Source: Sacculina carcini
Lineage: Eukaryota > Arthropoda > Thecostraca > Sacculinidae
Reading direction: 5' to 3'
Assembly (NCBI GenBank): GCA_916048095.2
Contig: OU696597.1
Span: forward strand, 5,375,627-5,439,626
Length of the DNA stretch: 64,000 nt
The notes under the pieces are model-generated. The model searched no databases. It saw nothing but the letters and a program-made list of their open reading frames with translations, and had not been told where the DNA came from. The translations under genes were made by a program, and so were the position numbers. Each line of letters begins with the position of its first letter. Within the stretch, counting starts at the first letter, position 1. Positions 8,441 through 19,127 of this stretch are shown here, piece by piece.

Positions 8441-8866
8441 TGTGGTGTGATCGTGTGCAGTGAGAGAGAGTGTGTGTGTGCGTGAACGTGTTAGTGTGTC
8501 TATATGTGATCGTGTATGGTTGAATTGTATATTGCGTGCGAGAGTGTGTGAGCGAGTGTGTATAGCTGTGTCGGTAAGTGTGTGCAGTTGTTTCGGTGTG
8601 TGTGTGTGTGTGTGTGTGTCTATGCGTTTGTCGAGTATGCATGTCCCGCGGCGGCGAGCGATTGACCGGCTCGCCGCTGATTGGCTGTTGCGGCGGGTGA
8701 GGACTGTGCGTGTGTGTGTGTGTGTGTATGCTCCCGTGTGTCACGGTGTTAGCTTGGAGTCTGGTTCGTGGTGCGGTTGTAGCGTAACGTCTTGTAGGCG
8801 CGCGTGGGGCAGTGATGCCCACGCGCGCCTGTCTGTAATATATTTTAGTTTCTGGTTTCTTTTACA
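8441..8866 (+). repeat. right LTR of the TRIM-like element
   Basis: 426 bases, same ends and the same GC hairpin (8802-8834) as the left copy. Its 3' flank TTTTC completes the target-site duplication. Confidence 0.75.
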
Positions 8867-9163
8867 TTTTCTTTGGTCTTACTTCGCGCGTTATTCGAAA
8901 TTGTTTATTATTCATTTGTTTCCTTTTCTTCGTTTTTCCAGTATTAATTTCTTTCCACCCAAAACATTAATATTCTTGTGGAGCCGAATTTGAATCTCTT
9001 GTTATTAATTTAGGTTTCGCTGCAGGGTTTCCGGGCGTACATTGTTTATATATTGGTTCAGTTTGTGATCTTAATTATCTCTTTAATCTCCTATGGTTTA
9101 TTCAATTTATCGCTGTATTATTTATTTCATGATGTTTTGTTATGTTGTTCTTTGTTCCACTGT

Positions 9164-9230
9164 CCTGGGTCAAGGACCTGTACGCTGATTGGTCAAAATT
9201 CAGCTCCGCCTTGACCCAGGGTATAAAAAG
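9164..9230 (+). promoter_or_regulatory. promoter-like cluster: inverted repeat, CCAAT, TATA
   Basis: The 12-base arms CCTGGGTCAAGG (9164-9175) and CCTTGACCCAGG (9209-9220) surround an inverted CCAAT box (gattggtca) and are followed at once by TATAAAAAG (9222-9230). It could be a host promoter or part of an old LTR. No gene was assigned between 8872 and 9600. Confidence 0.35.
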
Positions 9231-9599
9231 GATGACAATACAGGAAACGGCCTTAGTCGCAACCGACCACTCACGTGTCTTTTTACTTGTGACAACCAAA
9301 CCCGCCATAGTTGCATCCTTACGGCCGCTCCATCCCACAGCAATGGAAAATAATTAACATTTATATACATGATAAAGCTAATGCAGGCAAAAAAAGGATA
9401 ATTGTGCAAAGTGATAATGTACACAACAATGATTAATGAGTTTCCTGGAAGTGTACCTGCGGAATTTCATCCAGGGCCTGACTACCTTGTTCAGCCAGGT
9501 CCCTGGTAAATGTCATTGAGTTGGATGCGCCTTCAAGATGTTCGTTTTTATCTATTAAAATAACAAAAAGTAATTACCGATAGAAAAATATCAGTGATC

Positions 9600-9766
9600 G
9601 CTTTTGATAGGAATGCCAAAAAGGCAAAGTACAATTGTCCTTTAAACATAATTCCACGAGGCCAACGTCTTTCGAAAAAGGCCAAATTGGCCTTAAAATG
9701 CCAAGCCTGGCAGCCCTGAAACCACCTTTTTGCGTGTCGCTCCTAAGTCAGGAGCGACGCGCAAAA
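9600..9766. repeat. hAT-like element end and adjacent hairpin
   Basis: ccaagcctggcagccctg ending at 9719 resembles a hAT terminal repeat, but no partner end was found. Next to it, 9728-9766 is a hairpin with 17-base arms (tttgcgtgtcgctcct and aggagcgacgcgcaaa) around aagtc. Confidence 0.35.
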
Positions 9767-10150
9767 CAGTCCGGTAGCGTATGCTCAATTCGGAGTCTAC
9801 TCACTCTTGTCTAGAGATGCGACCTAAAAAAACCGACGTTTTTTTTATAAAAAAACCGTTTTTTTTTGCCAAAAAAAACCGCGACCAAAGAAAACACGTT
9901 CTTTTTTTTTTGAAGAGTCATGCAAATAACTCAAATTATGGAAATGATATATTTGGGATGTTAAATTAATTATTTTGTATCAACACGAGTTATACATGCT
10001 CTTAGTGACCCTATCAAATTGAATTATCATTAAATATGCACAATATAATTGTTATAATGTGTCTGAAAGCCCTAATATCATTGCTGGCACAATACTGTGC
10101 GGCACTTCTATGTACAGTACATTTTTGCATTCAATTATTGAGTTAATCAT

Positions 10151-10433
10151 TGTGTAAGAAAGCAGGGTTTTGTTGGGAGTTAGCTCGCAACATGCTGCGT
10201 ACGCCCCTGCGCAGACTGAGCGTTGACCTGTGAAGGTCATGCGTATGTTGACTGTGTGGTGATGTATGCGCGTGTGCTGACCTGTGCGTGTGCGTATGGT
10301 GTATAGACTGCGTGTATGTGAAATATGTGTATGAGTGATTGTTCCAGTTCGTTAAGTTAGTCTGTGTCTGGTCTTGTGAGTGAATACAACGCGTACTTTG
10401 TGATCGTCTTCCGTGCGTCGTTCCTTCGTAACA
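10151..10433 (+). repeat. LTR-like segment, possible solo LTR
   Basis: It starts tgtgtaag, ends cttcgtaaca, is GT-rich, and has a late gaatacaacgcgtac stretch in the manner of an LTR R/U5 region. No clear target duplication borders it. The family is unassigned. Confidence 0.3.
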
Positions 10434-10639
10434 CTCAAACAGGTTTGAGAACCGTTTTTTATGCTAAAATCTGAAACTGTTATAAAAAAACAACAGGTGG
10501 CATAATTTTTTATTATGTTTTACATATTACTTTTTCCTACCAGAAATGAACTACGTTGATTATAATAAGTTTCATCATTTTATTCAGCATATCAATTATT
10601 TGCAAAAATAATAGTACAAACACTGCAAATATTTACACA

Positions 10640-10977
10640 AATACTACAAATATACACATACTTAATACATACAAATATACACATACTTAATACATACAAA
10701 TATACACATACTTAATACATACAAATATACACATACTTAATACATACAAATATACACATACTTAATACATACAAATATACACATACTTAATACATACAAA
10801 TATACACATACTTAATACATACAAATATACACATACTTAATACATACAAATATACACATACTTAATACATACAAATATACACATACTTAATACATACAAA
10901 TATACACATACTTAATACATACAAATATACACATACTTAATACATACAAATATACACATACTTAATACATACAGATA
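10640..10977. repeat. 25-bp minisatellite
   Basis: About 13 near-perfect copies of a 25-base unit (acatacaaatatacacatac plus ttaat). There are no unique spacers, so it is not an array of the CRISPR kind. Confidence 0.95.
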
Positions 10978-11493
10978 TAATATACTTATTGTCCCTAATG
11001 AGACTACGAATATAAGCGGGTCGCAATAATCAGAGTGGCATTTCTTACCAGAAAAACGAGCAATATTTTCGTGTAGGAAAAAATCGACTGAGGAAATATG
11101 TTTAATGTACAAAAAGGTATTTGAACACAAATTACTACATCAAAAGAAACCATCATCCATAAAACCAGCTCTAAAACAGGTTACCAATAAAAAGAACCAA
11201 TTAATTTGGTTCAACTTTCCTTGATATGCCGCCAATTATTTTCTAATTCTCTATATCTACGAGAGCCGTTTTTCAAAAAAAAATATTTTGAGAAAAAACC
11301 ATGGTATAAAAAACAGTTTAAATCAAGTGGTTAAACCAGCCGCTTATATGTACCAGCAGGCTACTTGCTATACAAAAGTATTTGAACGTACATCAATCAA
11401 ATCTTTCTTACATAGATACTGTTTTAGAAAATATTGTTTCATTAAAAAATCGTTAAATATACGTTTGTCAAAGAAACACTTGACCAACCAATT

Positions 11494-11686
11494 TGTTGTG
11501 GCGTGTGCTAAATGTAATAATAAGCTAGTAGCGTTACAAACTGAGCGCTTTCGGCGCATGTGCGACAATTGTGTACGGGGGAGAAACACGTTGCTTACGT
11601 TCCATTATTCGCTTGTTTCATTTGAGGATTTAAATATATTCCGTTGTGTTATGCTGCTGGTTTTGTAAGAAATGCGATACACAACA
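11494..11686 (+). repeat. left LTR of Ty3/gypsy element
   Basis: 193 bases with TGTTGTG...CACAACA inverted ends, matching the right copy nearly base for base. Confidence 0.9.
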
Positions 11687-11858
11687 GAAAATGGCGACGA
11701 GGATGGGATAATTCCAATTACTGTATTGTTTTGAACATTGCTACTTTGCTTTCTACGTAGTGTTCATCAAATAATTGGTATTTGGTATGTTTATGTCACT
11801 TTGAGTGTATACTGGAATTTTTACGTGCAACGTTTCGGCATATACGTACATTTTCACA

Positions 11859-14800
11859 ATGGCTGAGGTTGGTGAACTCTTGAAGCTCATGCAAAAACAA
11901 ATGGAGCAACAGCAGGAACAGGTGAGACAATACCAGGAACAAATGCATACTGTACTCAGTTCTATCAGTGTTGCTAATTCAAATACCACCACTTCCGTAC
12001 CAGCTTTTGCGAGTTTTGATTCTACAACTGAGTTGTGGACCGATTACTGGTCTAGATTCTGCACTTTTTGCGGTGCCAATTCCGTGTCTGAGGATAAACA
12101 GGCACAAGTGTTTCTCACTAATCAGTCGCAAATGATTTACAAGATGCTGTCTAACCTCGCTGCACAAGAGTCTCCTCCGCGGGAAGTGAATTCTCTCACT
12201 ATCTCAGATATCTGCAACTACATGAAAACGCAGTTTGACCCAAAAAGGTTTGTCGTGCGCGAGCGGTATAAATTCTGGACGAATACCGAGCGTAAGCCAG
12301 GAGAGACGGTCCAGGAGTTAGCGTCGCGTATACGTCAGGATGCCGTGACATGTGACTTTCCTTCCATCCGAGATCCGTTGGATGAAGCCATGCGAACAAG
12401 ATTTGTGTGTTCAATAAACAACGAAGCTGTACTTAAGTCTATGTTCAAGGTCAAGGACGATGATCTAGATTTTTCAAGAGCAGTTCAATTGGCGGCAGAG
12501 GTTGAGGATGCGGCAAAAGTTGCCAAAGAGACTGTATATGGGGGTGCATCACGTGTAGTTCATGCCGTTAACGATAAAGTGAACCGAAGTCGTTCGAAGT
12601 CAAGTGACTCGAGAAAGCCACAATGCTTTCGATGTGGCAAACACGGTCACAAGGCAAATGTATACCGACATGCAGATTCGGTTTGCAATTTCTGCAAAAA
12701 GAAAGGACACTTGGAGATTATTTGCAAACAGAAGAAACGAATTACTACTACTTCAGATGTCAAATGTATTACGAAACTCGAGGTTCTGAACAGAGTGAAT
12801 CAGACCGACGTGAAAATTCCCAAGTTTGAAGTTGAGGTGGAAATTGAAGGCAAAACATGCATTATGGAATTTGACACGGGATCTGCAGCCAACTTCATCA
12901 CGAAGGATAACTGGATGAAGCTCGGCAAATCTGCGCTACGGGAAATCCATACACAATACGAGTCAGCCTCGAAGCACACACTGCCAATACTAGGTGGCTT
13001 CACTGGGCAGGTACGAGCTTCCACTGGAGCCAGCTGTCATATTCCGATCGTCGTGACCGATGTTGTCGGACTGAGCTTACTGGGTCGCGACGCCATAGCT
13101 GCAATGCATATTTCAGTTGACAAAGCCGTTCAAACGATGAAAAAATCATCGGTCTACTCAGTGAAAGAAGGTGAGTCACTGACTTCACTGAAAACTGCCT
13201 GCCGTGAACTTTGCAGCGAATTTCAAGACTTGTTCAAGGATGAGTTAGGTTGCTTGAAAGACTTTGAGCTGGAAATTCAGTTCAAAGAGAGCACCAAACC
13301 TATTTTCTGCAAACCTCGACCGGTACCATTCGCTATGCAAGATGACTTGTCACAGGCCTATGAGAGAGGCATAAAGAAAGGAATATGGGAGCGAACGTCA
13401 TTCAATGACTACGGTACACCGGTGGTCCCGGTGAGAAAGAAACAGAACAGTGAAGGGAAGTCTTCCATCCGTGTGTGTGGTGATTATTCAGCTACTGTCA
13501 ACCCGCAGTTAGAGACACACCGGCAGCCACTTCCAACAGCAGAAGAGCTGATGAGCAGATTGCATGGCTGCTATGGATTCTCCAAGGTTGACCTCGCTGA
13601 TGCGTACAACCAAATTCGCCTCGGACCTGTCAGCCAAAGACGACTTGCTTTGAGCACTCACAAAGGTGTTCTGCTTCAAAAACGGTTACCATTTGGTATC
13701 AGCTCCGCCCCCGGCTACTTCCAGAGAATAATGGAGCAACTAACGTCGGATCTACCTGGCGTCGTTGTTTTCCTCGATGACATTCTTCTCAGCGGTGTGG
13801 ACGAAGCGGATCACCTACAAAATCTCCGTGGTCTGTTACAACGACTGTCTGATAATGGATTGCGATGTCGTATCGACAAGTGCCGCTTTGCGGACACCAG
13901 CGTTGAATACCTGGAACATGTGCTATCAATGAATGGTGTGTCTAAAAGTGCAAAGGTAGATGATTTGATTCGTCTCCCTGCTCCTGAGGATGTCTCAACT
14001 TTGAAATCGTTTCTCGGTTCAGTACACTTTTACGGGAAATTCTTGACGAATCTCTCCACTGTGTCCGAACCGTTGTACCAGCTATGCAAGAAAGGAGTCA
14101 CTTGGACATGGAGTGATAAAGAGCAGGAAGCGTTTGAGAAATTGAAAGAGATGCTCGCTTCTGACGTCCTACTGACACACTTCGATCCGAGTCTTCCGAT
14201 CGGTATTTCATGCGATGCGTCCGGGGTAGGACTGGGAGCTGTTTTGTTCCATCGGTATCCAGATGGTAGTGAGCGTCCAATTGCAAATGCATCAAAGACG
14301 TTAACGGATTGTCAGAGGCGATACAGCCAAGTGCAAAGAGAGGCCCTGGCAATTATATTCGCGGTCCGAAAATTCTCTCAATATCTGGTCGGTCGAAAGT
14401 TCATACTGGTGACAGACCATAAACCGCTTCTTGCGTTGTTCGGTCCAAAAAATTCTACTCCGGTTTTAGCTGCAAACCGTCTTGCTCGATGGGCTCTGGA
14501 GCTGAGCCATTATCAATACTGCATTGAGTACCTCAAAACGGCTGAACATGCCAATGCAGACGTTTTGAGCCGACTACCAGTTGGCAATGATGCTGGATTT
14601 GACCAAGAAGAGGATGCAAAAGACGTTGATGCAGTTTATGGCATAAACGCTATTAACGATCAAGTGAAAGTAGCGAGTGCATCATCCGTACAAGCACATT
14701 CATCGAAAGACAGAGTCATTGCTACGGTTATGCGATATACGCGTGAAGGCTGGCCTGTTCAGAAAACGGACGATGATGACGTTGAAAGTTTCAGGAGTTG

Positions 14801-15998
14801 TGCAACTGCATTGTCTACGATACATGAATGCTTATTGTACGGCTCCAGGATTGTGATTCCTTCTGTTTTGCGTCCAAATGTTTTGCAGATTCTACATTCT
14901 GGACACATGGGTATGGTGCGAATGAAGCAACTAGCTCGGACGTCAGTGTATTGGCCTCGCATCGACAGTGAAATTGAAACGACTTGCCGTAGCTGTACGT
15001 CTTGTGGGGAACAGCAGAACCGTCCACCAAAACCAGCGGTACACCCTTGGATGTTACCAGAAAAGGTTTGGAGCCGAGTGCATGTGGATCATGCTGTGAA
15101 CTTTCTCGGCAAAAACTGGTTGGTGATGACCGATGCGCTGTCCAAGTACCCGTGCATCCATCCGACTCAAGCCGTAACTACGAAGGCAACGACGGAGCTT
15201 CTTGAAGATGATTTTGCCCATTTTGGGTATCCGCATACAATTGTTACCGATAATGGACCTGCATTTTCAAGTGAAGAATTCAAGGTGTGGTGTGCTGAAA
15301 GAGGAATCGTACATCTCACGGGAGCGCCGTATCATCCAGCTACAAACGGGGCGGCGGAACGTCTCATACAGACATTCAAAAGGTCTATGTCGAAAAGCCA
15401 GCTCCCTCCGAGAGCGGCACTGAGAGACTTTCTCATGCAATACCGAAGAACGCCAACTTCTGGAGGATTGTCACCGAGTGAAATGCTCAACGGTAGACAG
15501 ATGCGCACTTTACTTGACACGCTATTACCGTCTCCAACACACATCATTCAAAGAAAGCAAGACCAAATCGCTTCCAGATCACAGCAGCAGGACAAATCCA
15601 AAGAGTCATTGTATCGCCCAGGAGACGCCGTTTATGCGCTATACTGCGGACCGCGTCGAGACAGAGATCCACGATGGGTTCCTGCCATAGTCGTCAAACG
15701 ATGTGGCAGTCGCTGTATGAATGTGAAGGTCGTACCGCGTGGTCCCCTCTGGCGACGTCAAGTTGAACAACTACGCAAACGATACGCAACTAACGACGAT
15801 GTTGATCCAGGAGAAGTACCGGAAGAGTTCCAGAGCGGGAGAGAGCAGCCTCGGGAGAAACCACAGCGTTCATTCCACTCATGTACACGTAGAAGGGTGC
15901 ACTTCTCGAACGAACCTCCTATGGTGCAAGACAGCCAAGTCGCAGTACCAAGACGATCGAAGAGGACTCCCAAACCACGACATTGTCCGCATTGCTGA
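11859..15998 (+). CDS. Ty3/gypsy gag-pol polyprotein
   Basis: Fossil-element frame of about 1,380 residues. The ATG at 11859 (MAEVGELLKLMQ) is preferred over an upstream one at 11805. Counting from 11805, the parts are: gag with a Gln-rich coiled start (20-240), zinc-knuckle region (near 272-310), aspartic protease with DTGSA near 355, RT with FLDD near 655, RNase H with CDASGVGLGA near 803, and integrase. The integrase shows an HHCC finger near 1030-1070 (SGHMGM...CRSCTSC), core acids in HVDHAV, VTDNGPAF and the Glu of NGAAERL, and a basic C-terminal tail. Gag and pol share one frame, as in several gypsy lineages. The exact clade is not assigned. Confidence 0.9.
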   Translation: MAEVGELLKLMQKQMEQQQEQVRQYQEQMHTVLSSISVANSNTTTSVPAFASFDSTTELWTDYWSRFCTFCGANSVSEDKQAQVFLTNQSQMIYKMLSNLAAQESPPREVNSLTISDICNYMKTQFDPKRFVVRERYKFWTNTERKPGETVQELASRIRQDAVTCDFPSIRDPLDEAMRTRFVCSINNEAVLKSMFKVKDDDLDFSRAVQLAAEVEDAAKVAKETVYGGASRVVHAVNDKVNRSRSKSSDSRKPQCFRCGKHGHKANVYRHADSVCNFCKKKGHLEIICKQKKRITTTSDVKCITKLEVLNRVNQTDVKIPKFEVEVEIEGKTCIMEFDTGSAANFITKDNWMKLGKSALREIHTQYESASKHTLPILGGFTGQVRASTGASCHIPIVVTDVVGLSLLGRDAIAAMHISVDKAVQTMKKSSVYSVKEGESLTSLKTACRELCSEFQDLFKDELGCLKDFELEIQFKESTKPIFCKPRPVPFAMQDDLSQAYERGIKKGIWERTSFNDYGTPVVPVRKKQNSEGKSSIRVCGDYSATVNPQLETHRQPLPTAEELMSRLHGCYGFSKVDLADAYNQIRLGPVSQRRLALSTHKGVLLQKRLPFGISSAPGYFQRIMEQLTSDLPGVVVFLDDILLSGVDEADHLQNLRGLLQRLSDNGLRCRIDKCRFADTSVEYLEHVLSMNGVSKSAKVDDLIRLPAPEDVSTLKSFLGSVHFYGKFLTNLSTVSEPLYQLCKKGVTWTWSDKEQEAFEKLKEMLASDVLLTHFDPSLPIGISCDASGVGLGAVLFHRYPDGSERPIANASKTLTDCQRRYSQVQREALAIIFAVRKFSQYLVGRKFILVTDHKPLLALFGPKNSTPVLAANRLARWALELSHYQYCIEYLKTAEHANADVLSRLPVGNDAGFDQEEDAKDVDAVYGINAINDQVKVASASSVQAHSSKDRVIATVMRYTREGWPVQKTDDDDVESFRSCATALSTIHECLLYGSRIVIPSVLRPNVLQILHSGHMGMVRMKQLARTSVYWPRIDSEIETTCRSCTSCGEQQNRPPKPAVHPWMLPEKVWSRVHVDHAVNFLGKNWLVMTDALSKYPCIHPTQAVTTKATTELLEDDFAHFGYPHTIVTDNGPAFSSEEFKVWCAERGIVHLTGAPYHPATNGAAERLIQTFKRSMSKSQLPPRAALRDFLMQYRRTPTSGGLSPSEMLNGRQMRTLLDTLLPSPTHIIQRKQDQIASRSQQQDKSKESLYRPGDAVYALYCGPRRDRDPRWVPAIVVKRCGSRCMNVKVVPRGPLWRRQVEQLRKRYATNDDVDPGEVPEEFQSGREQPREKPQRSFHSCTRRRVHFSNEPPMVQDSQVAVPRRSKRTPKPRHCPHC

Positions 15999-16024
15999 TC
16001 TATTGCTTCCAATTGGTGGCGAGG

Positions 16025-16217
16025 TGTTGTGGCGTGTGCTAAATGTAATAATAAGCTAGTAGCGTTACAAACTGAGCGCTTTTGGCGCATGTGCGACAAT
16101 TGTGTACGGGGGAGAAACACGTTGCTTACTTTCCATTATTTGCTTGTTTCATTTGAGGATTTAAATATATTCCGTTGTGTTATGCTGCTGGTTTTGTAAG
16201 AAATGCGATACACAACA
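16025..16217 (+). repeat. right LTR of Ty3/gypsy element
   Basis: 193 bases, about 98% identical to the left LTR. 16218-16706 after it is the right part of the host hAT-like element and holds no gene. Confidence 0.9.
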
Positions 16218-16839
16218 CCATTAACTTGTCTTGTTCTGCTGTCAACATTTTCTGAATCTGTACATTAATAAAACGAATTTAAAACCAATTTGAAAAACAT
16301 CATTGTATTTTTTCATACAAAACATGGTTTCTTTTGAAAAACAATTGATTGCTAAATGAATTTGTTTTGTTCTGCTGACACACTATTTCAAATATCCACA
16401 TAATTATAACCATCTTTAAAAACATGGGTTTTCTCAATGAAAAAACCTACACCACCGGATCCGGATGCACTTTCAAACAGTCTCCTGAGGTATTTATTGA
16501 TAAATATTCTTGTTTTTCATACTATTATCAAATTATCTTTGAAATAAGACACGTAAAGATGTACAAAACGTCAATTAAACTCGTTTCTATGTACTAAAAT
16601 CCAACATCCGATGACAATTGGGGCTAATTCTGAAAAAAAACTTAAAAAAACATATTTTTTTTTGCAAAAAAACCGCAACAAAAAAACGGATTTGTTTGCA
16701 TCACTACTCTTTTCACACTGAGCTGAGTCCCATCCTTCTCGCTGCGCCTGGGATAATTCAGTGGGCGGAGCTTATTTAGCGTATTAGTTGTGAGAGTGTT
16801 AAGGCAGCAAATGTTTGTCACGTACATGTGGCTTGACCT

Positions 16840-17164
16840 TCCCTTAATGCGTCCCGTTAGCGACGGTCCCGTTATGCGGTGTTTGTATGTTTGTGTGCGA
16901 GTTGGCCACGGTGGCGTATGGTAGGGGAATTGGGGTGCGAGAGAGAGGGCTGTTTTGAATAGTGTGCCTCCCGTGGGGTCGAGCGGAACAAGAGAGGCAG
17001 TGCGCATAGTGATTCGGTGTGAGGTGGTATGTTGTGTCGCGTGGGAGTTTTGGTAGCCGTTGTGTGAGCGTCCTGGAGTGTGTGTCGGTGTGCGATGTCT
17101 TGTGGGTGCGCTTGGGGCTGCAATGCCCCGCGCGCCCGTCTTCTAATACATCTTTTGTTTTACA
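16840..17164 (+). repeat. LTR-like segment related to the TRIM
   Basis: GT-rich sequence ending in a GC hairpin around 17104-17135 (ggggctgcaatgcccc core), followed by ctaatacatcttttgttttaca. This parallels the 3' end of the 7.3-kb and 8.4-kb LTRs. A matching left border and target duplication were not found; it may be a diverged solo LTR. Confidence 0.35.
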
Positions 17165-18647
17165 CTTCATGTTTGCTTTTACAAGTCAACCGACCACTAA
17201 CATTATTATTCATAAGTATGTTGAAGTTTTTCCCTTTATTACAATTTATGAGCGGTTGCGTGAATATTTGAGTGTGAGGACAGGCTTGTTTTAGTGTGCG
17301 AGTGTGTCGCGAATGTACTTGGTGACTTGGCTTTAGCTTGCGGCGGTGCGCTTTTGGCCTGCTCATTGCTGAATGGCTGTTTGGTGGACTGGTGCGTGTG
17401 TCATCTGTGTGTGCTACCGTTTGAACTGCCAGTTAGTATTGAGTGTCGAGTTTTCTATTGAGCGAGTTCCAGCGTACAATACAGACAGTCCGCATTGCTA
17501 GTTGAATTGGGCGTTGAAGTGCTCATAAATATATATGGACAGAATCAATCATACTGAATTTAACGGACAAGAGACGCATTATCAGTGTTATGACGTCTTC
17601 AATGGCGCAGGCAACAATGAATCGATAATTGTGCACAATCGTTTAACGGTTCACCATTGTGCGAATGAAAAATAAATGCAACACATATGCCCTTGAGTAG
17701 AGCATTCATTGATGTTTTGTGTGGTTTCCCAGAATTAAATTGGTAAGACTCATAAAATGTTTTTGAACGAGAATATATATTTGCAATCTACATCATTTTG
17801 TTCTTCATGCTCAAGGTTTACAAAAGACATACCAAAAAACAAAATTTTTATATCTCATACAAATTAAAAAAACAGTTTGACGCAATTGTTTCAGGGATTT
17901 TCATGTGAAAATGGTAGAAAGTCTTAAAAAATGAACTTCCAAATATATACAATATATGCAAAAACGAGCAATGAGTTTCCTTGATTGCTTCTGGCGACGA
18001 TGGAAATTTCGTATTTACTATGTGCACCAACGCCTTGGTGGAGAGGTCTCGAACCCATTCGGTTGATAGCGTAGAGCAGTTGACGGGTTGTAAAGAATGA
18101 GCGAATGTAATCATCCATGATGACGTCGACTTTCGGATTTGACATTCATTCGTACACTGAACACCGCTCGATATAGCGGCCACGGATTGACGTGTTTTCG
18201 TCTCCTGAAGACCACGACGGCACAGCGCATGTGGGTTAAATGTTAAACGCCCCAAGTGACAGCTGGACACAAGGAAGAAGCCGAAGCTTAGGTTGACAAG
18301 GAAGAAGCTGAAGCTTAGGAACACACAGGTGTGTCCCGTGCAGCTCGCTGCCACCACAGAACCGACCCTCTCCACGCTATGGTGCCACAAAGACGGAATA
18401 TGTGTATGTGTGCGCGTCGTTGCGCGTATAGCGACCGTCTAGCCCGGACAAGTAGCTAGTAGTAGCTTGTCCAGTAGCTACGCCGTGCAGTTGCTGGGGA
18501 AGGACCTCTTAATGTTGTGCCGCTATAACTTGCCGTCGGTTCGAAGCAAACAATTCAAAATGCTCCAACTGTAACTGTGATGCTCCTGAGTCGATAAAAG
18601 CGAGTCAAGTTAAACTAGAATAGATAGTATCGCACCCTAGCCTTACT
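17165..18647. other. unassigned non-coding stretch
   Basis: GT-rich then AT-rich sequence. A 180-residue minus-strand frame (17848-18390) has no recognisable domain and a composition typical of chance translation. The region may be LTR and leader sequence of the retroelement remnants to its right, but I cannot show that. Confidence 0.3.
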
Positions 18648-19046
18648 ATGTCCAAGTCCCCTAGTCCTACTGGCTCAAGTAATACACGACCAAGTCCTAC
18701 TCATCCCGTCTCTGAGGAAAACGCAGCTTATATTCCGGTCAAGCGAGAGAAGGGCCTCACCCTCTATCGCAGGCACTGGGCGAATCGCCCATTGGAAAAC
18801 ATGCATCGCGCCTCGGGCTCAGAAAGAATACTCTGCATGGATGCAGTTACTAGAACAACAAGTTCAATAGAGTTCATGCGCATAGGGGATTCGATGCCCG
18901 TCGTTACAAACGAGGAGACCCAATGCTCCACAACACAATCATCATGCGGTCGAACATTGGTCTTACATCTTCCTACTGCAAACAGAGCTATGCCTCTGCC
19001 TGGGAAGGGACATGACACAACACGCGCACGTACAGACAAACAATAA
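18648..19046 (+). other. open frame of unknown nature
   Basis: 132 codons beginning MSKSPSPTGSSNTRPSPTHP, Ser/Pro/Thr-rich and unlike any family I know. It sits in a retroelement graveyard, so a gag-like leftover is possible. No splice or promoter evidence. Confidence 0.15.
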
Positions 19047-19127
19047 TTATCGGCGCTACCAGCGTTCAGCGCGCGAACTACTACCCTCTGCTTCACCATA
19101 CTTCAATAATTAACCAAATACACTATG

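Larger units (their letters stand above)
7348..8866. mobile_element. TRIM-like non-autonomous LTR element
   Basis: Two direct repeats of about 425 bases start TGTGGTGTG and end TTTTACA, giving the TG...CA ends of LTRs. The insertion is flanked by the 5-base duplication TTTTC (7343-7347 and 8867-8871). The 669-base interior is GC-rich, has a purine-rich stretch (aggtggagg) just before the right LTR, and encodes no reverse transcriptase or integrase. This matches a terminal-repeat retrotransposon in miniature. As a non-autonomous element it looks whole, and the near-identity of its LTRs says it is young. The mobilising partner is unknown. Confidence 0.75.
11494..16217 (+). mobile_element. Ty3/gypsy LTR retrotransposon, whole-looking
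   Basis: It has two 193-base LTRs, TGTTGTGG...CACAACA, about 98% identical, so the insertion is recent. A primer-binding-type segment (tggcgacgaggatggg) starts six bases after the left LTR. One long gag-pol frame fills the interior with domain order gag, protease, RT, RNase H, integrase, which is Ty3/gypsy order. Flanks read caatt and ccatt, a 5-base duplication with one mismatch. It is inserted in the hAT-like element that surrounds it. It looks whole. Confidence 0.9.
9812..16706. mobile_element. hAT-like non-autonomous element carrying nested insertions
   Basis: The left end TAGAGATGCGACC and the right end, which reads TAGTGATGCAAAC on the other strand, are inverted repeats. They are flanked by CTCTTGTC (9804-9811) and CTCTTTTC (16707-16714), an 8-base duplication with one mismatch, as hAT elements make. 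Without the Ty3/gypsy insertion it would be about 2.2 kb. Subterminal A/T-rich tracts (aaaaaccgttttttt) are shared by sequences at 31.2 and 36.3 kb. No transposase is visible. Confidence 0.55.

Noticed and set aside
7407-8822. Long minus-strand frames rich in His-Thr, and plus-strand Val-Cys frames
   Set aside because: They are translations of GT-rich LTR microsatellites, occur twice because the LTRs are duplicated, and carry no domain.
9433-9551. Possible minus-strand terminal exon (about 39 codons after an AG, starting DKNEHLEGASNS)
   Set aside because: No partner exon, family or polyadenylation context could be found, and the length is within chance.
10151-10433. Firm call of a solo LTR
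   Set aside because: The ends look right, but there is no convincing target duplication and no full-length relative in the window, so it was kept only as LTR-like.
10640-10977. Regular repeat array that could suggest CRISPR
   Set aside because: Units are contiguous 25-mers without unique spacers, in an animal-type sequence.
17848-18390. 180-codon minus-strand frame as a gene
   Set aside because: No domain, a hydrophobic and Ser-rich mix typical of chance, no conserved start context, and retroelement surroundings.
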